Below are positions 8,621 through 16,143 of a stretch of DNA of 32,949 bases, one piece after another (position 1 is the stretch's first letter; each line of letters starts with the position of its first letter). The stretch is from JASMHC01 sp964453855 (GTDB taxonomy: Bacteria > Pseudomonadota > Alphaproteobacteria > Rhodobacterales > Rhodobacteraceae). The stretch is from positions 1-32,949 of the forward strand of contig CAYVRN010000029.1 in the NCBI GenBank assembly GCA_964453855.1. Reading direction: 5' to 3'. The translations under genes were made by a program, and so were the position numbers. Under the pieces are notes generated by a model. The model saw nothing but the letters and a program-made list of their open reading frames with translations. It was not told the DNA's origin and did not search any database.

Positions 8621-8648
8621 AAAGGCCGGTCAAAGTGACCGGCCTTTT
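8621..8648. terminator. Bidirectional intrinsic terminator between mscS and ald
   Basis: A perfect 12-bp stem (AAAGGCCGGTCA / TGACCGGCCTTT) with the 3-nt loop AAG. T-rich ends occur on both strands, so it can stop both the channel operon (plus) and ald (minus). It begins 4 bases after the mscS-family stop. Confidence 0.92.
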
Positions 8649-8688
8649 CATTTAATGCAGGCGGGAGGATGCCCGCATTTTAAATGCG

Positions 8689-9828
8689 TTACGCTGCTTT
8701 CAGAGCCAAAGCGCCTGCAACCACAGCTTTTGCGTCTACTGTTGGCAAGTTCAGCGCTTCGCCGACTGCCGCATAGGTTAGTTCTCCGGCGTGGACATTC
8801 AGACCATTCAGCAGGTGCGGGTCATCGGCGCAAGCCTGTGCCCAGCCCTTGTTGGCCAACGCCAGCATGAACGGCATGGTCGCATTACCAAGTGCGATGG
8901 TCGACGTGCGCGCAACCGCGCCGGGCATGTTGGCGACGCAGTAGTGCATGATGCCGTCGACTTCGTAGATCGGCTCGGCGTGGGTGGTGGCCTTCGAGGT
9001 TTCGAAGCAACCGCCTTGGTCGATAGCCACGTCAACTAGAGCCGCACCGGGCTTCATGGTTGAAAGCTGTGCGCGGCTGATAAGTTTCGGGGCGGCGGCA
9101 CCCGGAACCAGAACGGCGCCAATAACCATGTCAGCTTCTTTGATCAGGTCGGCTGTGTTGCCCTTCGACGCGTACGCGGTCTTGAACTCGCCTCGGAAAG
9201 CGTCGTCGAGATAGCGCAGACGTGGCAGCGACATGTCCAGCACGGTGACATCTGCGCCCATGCCAGCGGCAACGCGTGCTGCATGTGTGCCGACGACGCC
9301 GCCACCGATCACAACAACCTTTGCCGGCGAAACACCGGGAACGCCGCCCATCAGAACGCCACGGCCACCGTTGGCCTTTTGCAGGGTCCACGAGCCGACC
9401 TGAGGGGCCAGCTTGCCAGCCACTTCCGACATCGGTGCCAGCAATGGCAATCCACCGTTGCGATCTGTGACGGTTTCATAGGCAATCGCAGTACAGCCGC
9501 TTTCCAGCAGGTCTTTGGTTTGCTCCGGATCGGGTGCCAGGTGCAGGTAAGTGAACAGCAGCTGGTCTTTGCGCAGCATCTTGCGTTCAACAGCCTGAGG
9601 TTCTTTGACCTTTACGATCATATCTGCGCTGGCAAAGATTTCTTCGGCGGTGTCCAGAATAGTTGCGCCGGCGGCAACATAGTCGGCGTCTTCAAATCCG
9701 GCGCCTAGTCCGGCACCTTTCTGGATAATTACGTCATGCCCGCGCGATACCGCTTCAAACGCGGCGTTCGGGGTCATTCCAACGCGGAATTCTTGGGGTT
9801 TAATCTCGGTAGGACATCCGATTTTCAT
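8689..9828 (-). CDS. ald: Alanine dehydrogenase
   Basis: NAD-dependent enzyme interconverting L-alanine with pyruvate and ammonia. It is 379 residues long from the second of two nearby ATGs. With that start the substrate-binding lysine falls at Lys75 (KVKEP) and the catalytic histidine at His96 (YLHLAPDP), exactly the canonical numbering, and AGGAGG lies eight bases upstream; from the first ATG (9834) the spacing would be only two bases. The Rossmann motif VVIGGGVVGTHAA is near residue 170 and the C-terminal MPGAVARTST block is present. It is divergent from an Lrp/AsnC regulator, a common arrangement in which the regulator senses alanine and controls ald. Confidence 0.96.
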   Translation of the reverse strand: MKIGCPTEIKPQEFRVGMTPNAAFEAVSRGHDVIIQKGAGLGAGFEDADYVAAGATILDTAEEIFASADMIVKVKEPQAVERKMLRKDQLLFTYLHLAPDPEQTKDLLESGCTAIAYETVTDRNGGLPLLAPMSEVAGKLAPQVGSWTLQKANGGRGVLMGGVPGVSPAKVVVIGGGVVGTHAARVAAGMGADVTVLDMSLPRLRYLDDAFRGEFKTAYASKGNTADLIKEADMVIGAVLVPGAAAPKLISRAQLSTMKPGAALVDVAIDQGGCFETSKATTHAEPIYEVDGIMHYCVANMPGAVARTSTIALGNATMPFMLALANKGWAQACADDPHLLNGLNVHAGELTYAAVGEALNLPTVDAKAVVAGALALKAA

Positions 9829-9919
9829 GTGCATTTCCTCCTATGCATTCTCTCAATCCTAGGGGGGATATTTCGCAATGTGCTTGAAATGAATGTCAGT
9901 CTGAGCGTAAGTTTTGCAC

Positions 9920-9938
9920 GATCATTCGAAAATTGATC
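9920..9938. promoter_or_regulatory. Candidate Lrp-type operator
   Basis: GATCA, nine bases, TGATC: an inverted repeat with an AT-rich centre, 26 bases before the lrp-family start in the 136-base ald/lrp divergent spacer. Lrp-family proteins bind such short degenerate dyads. Assignment rests on position and symmetry only. Confidence 0.4.
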
Positions 9939-9964
9939 ATCTGTAAGTAGGAATCTTCGAGGAT

Positions 9965-10423
9965 ATGAGCTTAGACGATACAGATCGCCGAATCTTGCGA
10001 GTGCTTCAAAAGTCCGGTCGCATGTCGAATTCCGACTTGGCAGATAAGGTCAACTTGTCGGCCTCTGCCTGTCACCGTCGCGTCCAAAGGTTGGAAGCGG
10101 ACGGCTATATCAAAGACTACGTTGCTTTACTGAATGCCCGCAAGATGGGGTTGCCAACCACTGTATTCGTGGAAATCACGCTGCAAGCGCAGGCGGACGA
10201 GGTTTTGGAAGCGTTTGAAGCGGCTGTTGCCCGAGTGCCGGATGTACTGGAATGCCATCTGATGGCTGGATCGGCGGATTATATTTTGAAAGTCGTGGCA
10301 GAAGACACAGAGGACTTTGCACGCATTCACCGACAGTACCTGACCCGACTTCCCGGCGTCGCACAGATGCAGTCGAGTTTTGCGCTGAGAACCGTGTTCA
10401 AAACAACGGCCTTGCCCGTGTAA
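9965..10423 (+). CDS. Lrp/AsnC family transcriptional regulator (probable ald regulator)
   Basis: A 152-residue protein with the Lrp layout: N-terminal helix-turn-helix (LDDTDRRILRVLQKSGRMSNSDLADKVNLS, with the recognition helix around SASACHRRVQRLE) and a C-terminal RAM/AsnC ligand-binding domain containing CHLMAGSADYILKVV, the usual effector-site segment. Divergent orientation to ald suggests it activates ald in response to alanine, as AldR-type regulators do. GAGGAT precedes the ATG. Confidence 0.93.
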   Translation: MSLDDTDRRILRVLQKSGRMSNSDLADKVNLSASACHRRVQRLEADGYIKDYVALLNARKMGLPTTVFVEITLQAQADEVLEAFEAAVARVPDVLECHLMAGSADYILKVVAEDTEDFARIHRQYLTRLPGVAQMQSSFALRTVFKTTALPV

Positions 10424-10432
10424 TGTACGATG

Positions 10433-10456
10433 ATTGCCCAAAACATTTTGGGCAAT
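10433..10456 (+). terminator. Stem-loop terminator of the lrp-family gene
   Basis: ATTGCCCAAAA / TTTTGGGCAAT, a perfect 11-bp inverted repeat with two bases between the arms, 10 bases after the stop codon. The T tract inside the right arm and TAATTT after it make it a plausible but U-poor terminator. Confidence 0.6.
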
Positions 10457-10515
10457 TAATTTCTACAACTCTGGCTTGCTTTGTCGTATCCTAGTTTATC
10501 CGGCTGCTTTTTGAA

Positions 10516-10545
10516 CGGCTGAGCCAATTTTACAGGAGTCAGCCG
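10516..10545 (+). promoter_or_regulatory. Hairpin enclosing the Shine-Dalgarno of the exported-protein/kinase pair
   Basis: CGGCTGA (10516-10522) pairs perfectly with TCAGCCG (10539-10545). The 16-nt loop ends in AGGAG (10534-10538), the only good Shine-Dalgarno ahead of the ATG at 10552. An upstream CGGCTG (10501-10506) could compete for the same right arm. The layout suggests control of translation initiation. Confidence 0.45.
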
Positions 10546-10551
10546 CGCTTT

Positions 10552-11049
10552 ATGAAACTTTCAATACTCTCCAAAATTCTAACTTTTGCTTTGATTGCGC
10601 TGACGTCGATAGCAAATCCAGCTTGGTCACAGGATCGGGCAGCATCAATCAAGTTTGAGGGAAGTGTATCTGATGGGATTGGCTCTCGGGTACCAGTCGA
10701 CGACATTGAAGCAATTGGTCTGGTCACCGAAACTGTCTATGATCCCTTCGATAAGGTCGAAACCGAATACGCGGGTGTTTGGCTGGATTCGCTTGCCGAG
10801 CACTTCGGAGGTCAGGGCGTTTCTTTGATAACAACATCGGCAATTGACGGCTACACAGTTGAATGGGATTTTGACTACCTAAGCGAGTATCGTGTGTTGA
10901 TCGCCACGCGCAGCGGTGGCGAGCGACTGACCTTGGAAACCAAAGGTCCGCTTCGTGTTATCTTTGCCGACTACGATGAAAATCAAACACACTTCAAGGA
11001 AACGCTGCCCAAATGGGTTTGGATGATTACAAGCATTCGGTTCGACTGA
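10552..11049 (+). CDS. Exported protein with molybdopterin-oxidoreductase-like fold, paired with sensor kinase
   Basis: 165 residues with a clear N-terminal signal peptide (lysine, hydrophobic core, cleavage near NPAWSQ, about residue 26), so the mature protein is periplasmic. The C-terminal half (KGPLRVIFADYD, then PKWVWMITSIRF) matches the end of small sulfite-oxidase-like molybdopterin-binding domains that are often encoded beside histidine kinases. It has no cysteine, so the cysteine that binds molybdenum in true sulfite oxidases is absent; it more likely binds a ligand or a partner than does redox chemistry. Its last 37 bases overlap the hybrid kinase gene, which points to coupled translation and a joint sensing role. 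The fold call is from residual motifs only. Confidence 0.7.
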   Translation: MKLSILSKILTFALIALTSIANPAWSQDRAASIKFEGSVSDGIGSRVPVDDIEAIGLVTETVYDPFDKVETEYAGVWLDSLAEHFGGQGVSLITTSAIDGYTVEWDFDYLSEYRVLIATRSGGERLTLETKGPLRVIFADYDENQTHFKETLPKWVWMITSIRFD

Positions 11050-13199
11050 ACTCTCGTCAACTTACGAGACTGATATCGGCTATACTGGTTGGCTTCCTGC
11101 TTATCGGGGCAGGGGGCTACTATGTCTATTCCGAAGAAACCAGTTATGTGAACAGAACCGAGGCAAAGGTTCAGTCGATCGACGCTATACGCGTATCGCT
11201 TAAAATTGCTCAGCTAAACTATCGTGGCTACGCGGCCTATTCGCTTGGCGTCCAGTCGCAGAACGAAGACCTCGTTTATAGCGCGCTGGATTTTCTAAAT
11301 GCGTCCAAAGGATTTGTAACTCAGTCACTGATTTTCGAGGCGCAAAATCTGACCTCGTCTGTAGACCTGATTGAAGAGAATATAGCGATTGTTGAAAGGG
11401 CGTGGCTGAATCCTTCGACTGAAGACATCCAGCGAATCATCGATAACCTTTCGAAAATTTCGAGCATCGCGATAACCATCGAGCAGGACGTATATCTGCG
11501 TTTCATGGACGAATATACCAGTGTTAGTTCTGATGAACATCGTCAGGATTTAATCATAAAGACCTTTTCTGCGTCCATTCTCGGGATGCTGATGTTCGGG
11601 GCATTGGTTTATTTCATTATGCGCTCGGAACTAAGAGAGTCGGTTCGCCGCCGCGAGGCGGAGGCCGCAAACGCAGCAAAATCGACCTTCCTTGCCAACA
11701 TGAGTCATGAAATTCGCACCCCGATGAACGGGGTGGTCGGCATGATCGAGGTTCTTGGCCAAACCAATCTTGACGATGACCAACGGCGCATGCTGGAAAC
11801 GGTGCGTGATTCATCCTTCTTTCTGCTTGGCGTCATCGACGACATTCTGGACACGTCCAAAATTGAAGCCGGTAAGCTGGTCATCGAAAAGGTTCCGGTC
11901 GATCTACTTTCAACCGTTGAAAAAACGGCTGAAACGCTGGTCATGCAGGCAAGAAAGAACAATGTAAAATTCCAGATTTATGTTGATCCAAAAGTTCCCG
12001 ACTGGGTCAAGACAGATGGTCTTCGCTTAAGACAGGTGCTGTTGAACCTTCTAAGCAATGCAATCAAGTTCTCGAAATCCAAAGGTGATAATCAGGGCTT
12101 GGTGCAGCTTTGGGTCGATGTGTCTGATGATGGTCAAAAAATCCGCTTACGGGTGATTGATCAGGGCATTGGGATATCACCGGAAAAACTGGCTAAACTT
12201 TTTAAACCGTTCAGTCAGGCCGAGGAATCCACTACACGCAAGTTCGGTGGAACGGGTTTGGGCTTGGTGATCGCCCGCAACCTGACTGAATTATTGGGCG
12301 GAGAATTGATAGCCGAAAGCGAAGAATCCAAGGGTTCTGTTTTTACTGTTTTGCTGCCGCTCGAGGAAGTGGAAACCGAAGTACAATTACCCCAGATTGA
12401 TGGCGTGAAGATTACCGCGTTCTGGGATGAACCCGATTTGCATGATCGGATGCAAGGATTTTTTGAACATCGAAATGCAATCATGGAGTTCGCTTTTTCA
12501 AAGGAAGAATTATGTAAAATTGCCGAGACTGAGAATGACGACCGAGTATTCTTTATCGCGCGCGGCACCAAAGAAGAAAACGATGATATTTTCGAAGCCA
12601 TTCGCGCGGTCCACCCTGGCGCAAGGTGCTTGATTTTGGATCCCAGCCGGGGAACTCCGAAGGGGCATTTGGACAAGCACCTGTATGTGTCTTACAGGTT
12701 CCCGCTTCAGCTATCGGACTGTGTGCGGGGGGTGTCTGTACTTGCAGAAAAATTTGCTTCCGAAAATCGGACCGATACTTCGATTTCGTCAGAGCACAAG
12801 AAGTCCATCGTGGTGGACAATCCACCGACGAAGCCGATCCTTTTGGTCGAAGACAACCCTGTGAATTTGATGGTCATGGGGCGTCAACTGTCACTTTTGA
12901 ACTGCCCCTATGAAACGGCTGAAAATGGCGAAATCGGATTAGAGAAATGGAGAAGCGGGGATTATTCCCTTGTTTTGACCGACTGTCATATGCCCGTTAT
13001 GGACGGTTTTGAAATGGTACGAAACATCCGGACCGTTGAACAGAGTGCCAGCCGTATCCCGATTGTAGCAGTCACAGCGAATGCCTTGTCAGGCGAAGCT
13101 GACCGCTGTTTTGAGGTGGGCATGGACGACTATCTGCCGAAGCCAATTGAGCTGAAACATCTGAAGGTAGCCATCGAAAAGTGGGCAACCTCCACTTGA
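11013..13199 (+). CDS. Hybrid sensor histidine kinase with C-terminal receiver domain
   Basis: 728 residues. Membrane helix 1 at about 20-39, a ~140-residue periplasmic region, and helix 2 at about 183-205 anchor it in the inner membrane. Then come the dimerisation domain with phospho-acceptor His232 (NMSHEIRTPMNG), the ATPase domain with N box Asn349 (LLSNAIKF), G1 (DQGIGIS) and G2 (GGTGLGL), a ~130-residue segment, and a receiver domain from about 605 with Asp614 and phospho-acceptor Asp657 (LVLTDCHMPVMDG). The 470-600 segment has alternating strand/helix character like a receiver but no acceptor Asp. No histidine phosphotransfer or response regulator gene lies nearby, so the output partner is elsewhere. 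It overlaps the upstream exported-protein gene by 37 bases, which probably supplies its periplasmic signal. Confidence 0.93.
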   Translation: MGLDDYKHSVRLNSRQLTRLISAILVGFLLIGAGGYYVYSEETSYVNRTEAKVQSIDAIRVSLKIAQLNYRGYAAYSLGVQSQNEDLVYSALDFLNASKGFVTQSLIFEAQNLTSSVDLIEENIAIVERAWLNPSTEDIQRIIDNLSKISSIAITIEQDVYLRFMDEYTSVSSDEHRQDLIIKTFSASILGMLMFGALVYFIMRSELRESVRRREAEAANAAKSTFLANMSHEIRTPMNGVVGMIEVLGQTNLDDDQRRMLETVRDSSFFLLGVIDDILDTSKIEAGKLVIEKVPVDLLSTVEKTAETLVMQARKNNVKFQIYVDPKVPDWVKTDGLRLRQVLLNLLSNAIKFSKSKGDNQGLVQLWVDVSDDGQKIRLRVIDQGIGISPEKLAKLFKPFSQAEESTTRKFGGTGLGLVIARNLTELLGGELIAESEESKGSVFTVLLPLEEVETEVQLPQIDGVKITAFWDEPDLHDRMQGFFEHRNAIMEFAFSKEELCKIAETENDDRVFFIARGTKEENDDIFEAIRAVHPGARCLILDPSRGTPKGHLDKHLYVSYRFPLQLSDCVRGVSVLAEKFASENRTDTSISSEHKKSIVVDNPPTKPILLVEDNPVNLMVMGRQLSLLNCPYETAENGEIGLEKWRSGDYSLVLTDCHMPVMDGFEMVRNIRTVEQSASRIPIVAVTANALSGEADRCFEVGMDDYLPKPIELKHLKVAIEKWATST

Positions 13200-13252
13200 C
13201 TTAGAGCCTGCCTGTCTGCCCTTTAGAAGCAATCGTTTCGGGGGCAGAGATC

Positions 13253-14833
13253 ATGAGCTTTGATTATATCATCGTTGGCGCTGGCAGCGCCGGCTGCGTG
13301 TTGGCAAAACGTTTGTCAGACGCCGGACATAAAGTTCTTCTGCTCGAGGCTGGTGGCAAGGATAATTACCACTGGGTGCACATCCCGATGGGATATCTTT
13401 ACTGCATCGGCAACCCCCGCACGGATTGGATGTACAAAACCGCCGAAGAACCGGGGCTGAACGGTCGCTCGCTGCTTTATCCGCGCGGTAAGGTGTTGGG
13501 CGGGTGCTCGTCGATCAACGGCATGCTCTACCTGCGAGGTCAGGCGGCGGACTATGACGGTTGGCGACAGATGGGGCTAACTGGCTGGGGCTGGGATGAT
13601 GTTCTACCCTATTTCAAAAAGTCCGAGGATTATGTGGACGGTGCATCCGATCTACACGGCGAGGGCGGCGAATGGCGCGTTGAGAACCAGCGACTGCATT
13701 GGGACGTTCTTGATGACTGGATGGAGGCCGCGGCCGCCGAAGGTTTGCCCAAAACCACCGATTTCAATCAAGGTAACAATGAAGGCGTAGGCTACTTCAA
13801 GGTCAACCAACGCAAGGGCTGGCGGATGAACACCGCCAAGGCGTTTTTGCGCACGGCCAAGGGTGACACATTGAAGGTCGAAACCCACGCTATGACCCAC
13901 CGGATCCTGTTGGAAGGCGGCAAGGCAGTTGGTGTGGAATATGAGCAGCACGGCCAGATCAAAACCGCTCGCGCGGGTGCCGAGGTGATCCTGTCCGCCG
14001 GAGCCATCGGCTCGGTTCAAATCCTGCAGCTGTCGGGGATCGGTCCTGCTGATGTGCTGAAGCAACACGGGATCGATGTGCAGCACGAACAGGCGGGTGT
14101 GGGGGCAAACTTGCAGGATCACCTGCAACTGCGCTGCGCTTGGAAACTAACCGGCGCCAAGACACTAAACACCATGGCGAATTCGCTGATCGGCAAAGCC
14201 AAGATCGGGTTGGAATATCTGCTGACGCGGTCCGGCCCGATGTCCATGTCACCGTCGCAGCTCGGGGCGTTTTCGAAATCTCGGCCTGATCTGGAAACGC
14301 CGGATTTGGAATATCATGTGCAGCCCCTGTCGCTCGAGGCGTTCGGCCAGCCGCTACACGATTTTCCCGCCATGACAGCCAGCATCTGCAATCTGCGTCC
14401 CGAAAGCCGAGGCACGGTAACGATCACCTCGGCCAATCCCAAGGATTCCCCGAAAATCGCGCCTAATTACCTCAGCACCGAAGGTGACCGTCAAACTGCC
14501 GTGGCCGCGATCCGACAGGCGCGACGCATCATGTCGCAAGGACCTATGGCGAAATACCAGCCGGAAGAAATCAAGCCGGGCGTCGTATCGGACGATCCTG
14601 CTGATCTGATGAGCGCGGCGGGGGACATTGGTACAACGATCTTCCACCCTGTCAGCACAGTTCGCATGGGCACTGATGACGCAGCACCATTGGACGGACA
14701 ACTACGTTTCAAGGGGATTGGTGGGCTGAGGGTGGTGGATGCCTCGGTCATGCCGACGATCCCCAGCGGCAACACCAATTCCCCCACCATCATGATTGCA
14801 GAAAAAGCGGCGGATATGATCCTGGGGCGTTAG
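13253..14833 (+). CDS. GMC family FAD-dependent oxidoreductase (choline dehydrogenase-like)
   Basis: 526 residues. The N-terminal dinucleotide motif IIVGAGSAGCVLA (from residue 6) and LLLEAGG bind FAD. GGCSSINGMLYLRG is the GMC signature 1, and SAGAIGSVQILQLSGIG is signature 2. The C-terminal catalytic pair is His465 (FHPVSTVRMG) and Asn509 (SGNTNSPT). Family members oxidise alcohols such as choline or aliphatic and polyether alcohols, usually passing electrons to the respiratory chain. No betaine aldehyde dehydrogenase, transporter or choline regulator is adjacent, so choline is not assured as the substrate. Its stop codon overlaps that of the convergent yghU gene. Confidence 0.9.
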   Translation: MSFDYIIVGAGSAGCVLAKRLSDAGHKVLLLEAGGKDNYHWVHIPMGYLYCIGNPRTDWMYKTAEEPGLNGRSLLYPRGKVLGGCSSINGMLYLRGQAADYDGWRQMGLTGWGWDDVLPYFKKSEDYVDGASDLHGEGGEWRVENQRLHWDVLDDWMEAAAAEGLPKTTDFNQGNNEGVGYFKVNQRKGWRMNTAKAFLRTAKGDTLKVETHAMTHRILLEGGKAVGVEYEQHGQIKTARAGAEVILSAGAIGSVQILQLSGIGPADVLKQHGIDVQHEQAGVGANLQDHLQLRCAWKLTGAKTLNTMANSLIGKAKIGLEYLLTRSGPMSMSPSQLGAFSKSRPDLETPDLEYHVQPLSLEAFGQPLHDFPAMTASICNLRPESRGTVTITSANPKDSPKIAPNYLSTEGDRQTAVAAIRQARRIMSQGPMAKYQPEEIKPGVVSDDPADLMSAAGDIGTTIFHPVSTVRMGTDDAAPLDGQLRFKGIGGLRVVDASVMPTIPSGNTNSPTIMIAEKAADMILGR

Positions 14834-14839
14834 CCCCAG
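14822..14839. terminator. Hairpin carrying the stop codons of two convergent genes in its loop
   Basis: CTGGGGC, loop GTTA, GCCCCAG: a perfect 7-bp stem. The plus-strand TAG (14831-14833) and the minus-strand TAA (14832-14830) overlap at the loop. It could act on both transcripts as an end-of-gene structure, though neither side has a T run. Confidence 0.55.
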
Positions 14840-15678
14840 CTCTTCCCGTCAAAATCCGCGGCACTGTGGCGTTCATGAACTTGCGCGCTTTCATCGCCGT
14901 AAAACCGGTTCACCATGCGCCCGCGCCGCACCGCTGGCCTCGCCCAGATTTGTTCAGCCCAACGAACGACGTTGGTATAGGTATGCACCTGTAGAAACTC
15001 GGCCGCGTTATACTGCCAGCCCATGACCAAACCACCGTACCATGGCCAGATTGCCATATCGGCGATGGTGTATTCGTCGCCAGTCATGAAGTCACTTTTG
15101 GCCAGATGCTGGTCCAACACATCCAGCTGACGTTTGGTTTCCATCGCGAAACGGTCAATCGGGTATTCCATGGGGTAAGGGGCATAAGCGTAGAAATGAC
15201 CAAATCCGCCACCCAGATAAGGCGCGCTGCCCATTTGCCAGAACAGCCAGTTATACATCTCGGTCCGTTTGGCTGGATCGGTCGGGATGAAGGCGCCGAA
15301 CTTCTCGGCCAGATACATCAGGATCGAGGCGCTTTCGAACACCCGCGTCGGCGGGGTAGTGGAATGGTCCAGAAGCGCTGGGATTTTCGAGTTGGGGTTA
15401 ATCTCGACAAAGCCGCTGCCGAATTGATCGCCCTTGCCAATCTTGATCAGCCACGCGTCATATTCGGCATCATGTCCGGCTTCCAGCAACTCTTCTAACA
15501 GAACAGTCACTTTGACCCCGTTCGGGGTGCCCTGCGAATACAGCTGCAAAGGGTGATCCCCAACCGGCAATTCCACATCATGGGTTGCCCCTGCGGTGGG
15601 TCGGTTAAGCGACGCCCACTCGCCACCGTTCTCTTTTTCCCAGGTCCAGATTTTCGGGGGGGTGTAGCTGTCGGTCAT
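14830..15678 (-). CDS. yghU: YghU-type glutathione-dependent disulfide-bond oxidoreductase
   Basis: 282 residues, close in length and sequence layout to E. coli YghU (288). It begins MTDSYTPPKIWTWEKENGG and contains HPLQLYSQGTPNGVKVT, DAWLIKIGKGDQF, NPNSKIPAL, ESASILMYLAEKFG and DEYTIADMAIWPWYG, then the family's C-terminal tail with HERHSAADF. It is a thiol-disulfide enzyme using two glutathione molecules, active on disulfides and some hydroperoxides. The open frame extends to 15801, but the start at 15678 matches the family N-terminus and has AGAGG upstream. The rpsU terminator lies 87 bases upstream and isolates it from that gene. Confidence 0.93.
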   Translation of the reverse strand: MTDSYTPPKIWTWEKENGGEWASLNRPTAGATHDVELPVGDHPLQLYSQGTPNGVKVTVLLEELLEAGHDAEYDAWLIKIGKGDQFGSGFVEINPNSKIPALLDHSTTPPTRVFESASILMYLAEKFGAFIPTDPAKRTEMYNWLFWQMGSAPYLGGGFGHFYAYAPYPMEYPIDRFAMETKRQLDVLDQHLAKSDFMTGDEYTIADMAIWPWYGGLVMGWQYNAAEFLQVHTYTNVVRWAEQIWARPAVRRGRMVNRFYGDESAQVHERHSAADFDGKSWG

Positions 15679-15756
15679 CAGTGCCTCTTTGATTTGTGTT
15701 TCCGACACCCTAGTCATCGAGGCGCGATATGGAAGACCGCTCACCAAATATTGACC

Positions 15757-15793
15757 TAAAAGAAAACCCCCGAAGGCAGAACCTTCGAGGGTT
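15757..15793 (-). terminator. Intrinsic terminator of rpsU
   Basis: On the minus strand: AACCCTCGAAGG, loop TTCTG, CCTTCGGGGGTT (a 12-bp stem with one G-U pair), followed by a T-rich tract (the complement of AAAAGAAAA at 15758-15766). It starts 33 bases after the rpsU stop. Confidence 0.88.
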
Positions 15794-15825
15794 AAACTCA
15801 ATAGCGTTCAAAGCTACCGGTTTGC

Positions 15826-16032
15826 TTAAAGCATACCTTCGCGCTGGAGTTTCTTGCGCGCCAGTTTGCGCGAGCGACGAATCGCTTCCGCTTTCTCGCG
15901 TGCTTTCTTCTCGGAAGGCTTTTCGAAATGTTGCTTGAGCTTCATTTCACGAAAAACGCCTTCACGCTGCAGCTTTTTCTTCAGGGCACGAAGCGCCTGA
16001 TCGACGTTGTTATCACGAACACTAACCTGCAT
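15826..16032 (-). CDS. rpsU: 30S ribosomal protein S21
   Basis: 68 residues, basic, with the bS21 layout: MQVSVRDNNVDQALRALKKK, then GVFREMKLKQHFEKPSEKK and a Lys/Arg-rich tail. It is a small-subunit protein near the anti-Shine-Dalgarno end of 16S rRNA, important in translation initiation. It is a single-gene unit: its own promoter upstream (16086-16114), its own terminator downstream. The Shine-Dalgarno (AAGGTGG) is partly inside a small hairpin just before the ATG. Confidence 0.97.
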   Translation of the reverse strand: MQVSVRDNNVDQALRALKKKLQREGVFREMKLKQHFEKPSEKKAREKAEAIRRSRKLARKKLQREGML

Positions 16033-16046
16033 GTGGTTTTCACCAC
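16033..16046 (-). promoter_or_regulatory. Tetraloop hairpin at the rpsU ribosome-binding site
   Basis: On the minus strand GTGGT-GAAA-ACCAC, a perfect 5-bp stem capped by a GAAA (GNRA) tetraloop, ends at the base before the rpsU ATG. Its left arm shares bases with the Shine-Dalgarno AAGGTGG, so folding would hide it. Confidence 0.5.
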
Positions 16047-16085
16047 CTTTCTAAGTTGGATTTGCAAGGAATTGCAGGAAGCCGC

Positions 16086-16114
16086 CGTATAGCAACCGAC
16101 TTGGAATTTGTCTA
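16086..16114 (-). promoter_or_regulatory. Predicted housekeeping promoter of rpsU
   Basis: On the minus strand TAGACA (16114-16109) and TATACG (16091-16086) are separated by 17 bases, matching sigma-70 spacing with five of six and four of six consensus bases. It would give a leader of roughly 45-50 bases. It lies in the 111-base spacer shared with the divergent coq9 gene. Confidence 0.55.
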
Positions 16115-16143
16115 GAGTATGCGCAAATGCTTCGGAGGCTGAT

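Noticed and set aside
13253..14833. Assignment of the GMC oxidoreductase as betA
   Set aside because: Motifs support the GMC family only; there is no betaine gene context, and many GMC enzymes share this layout.
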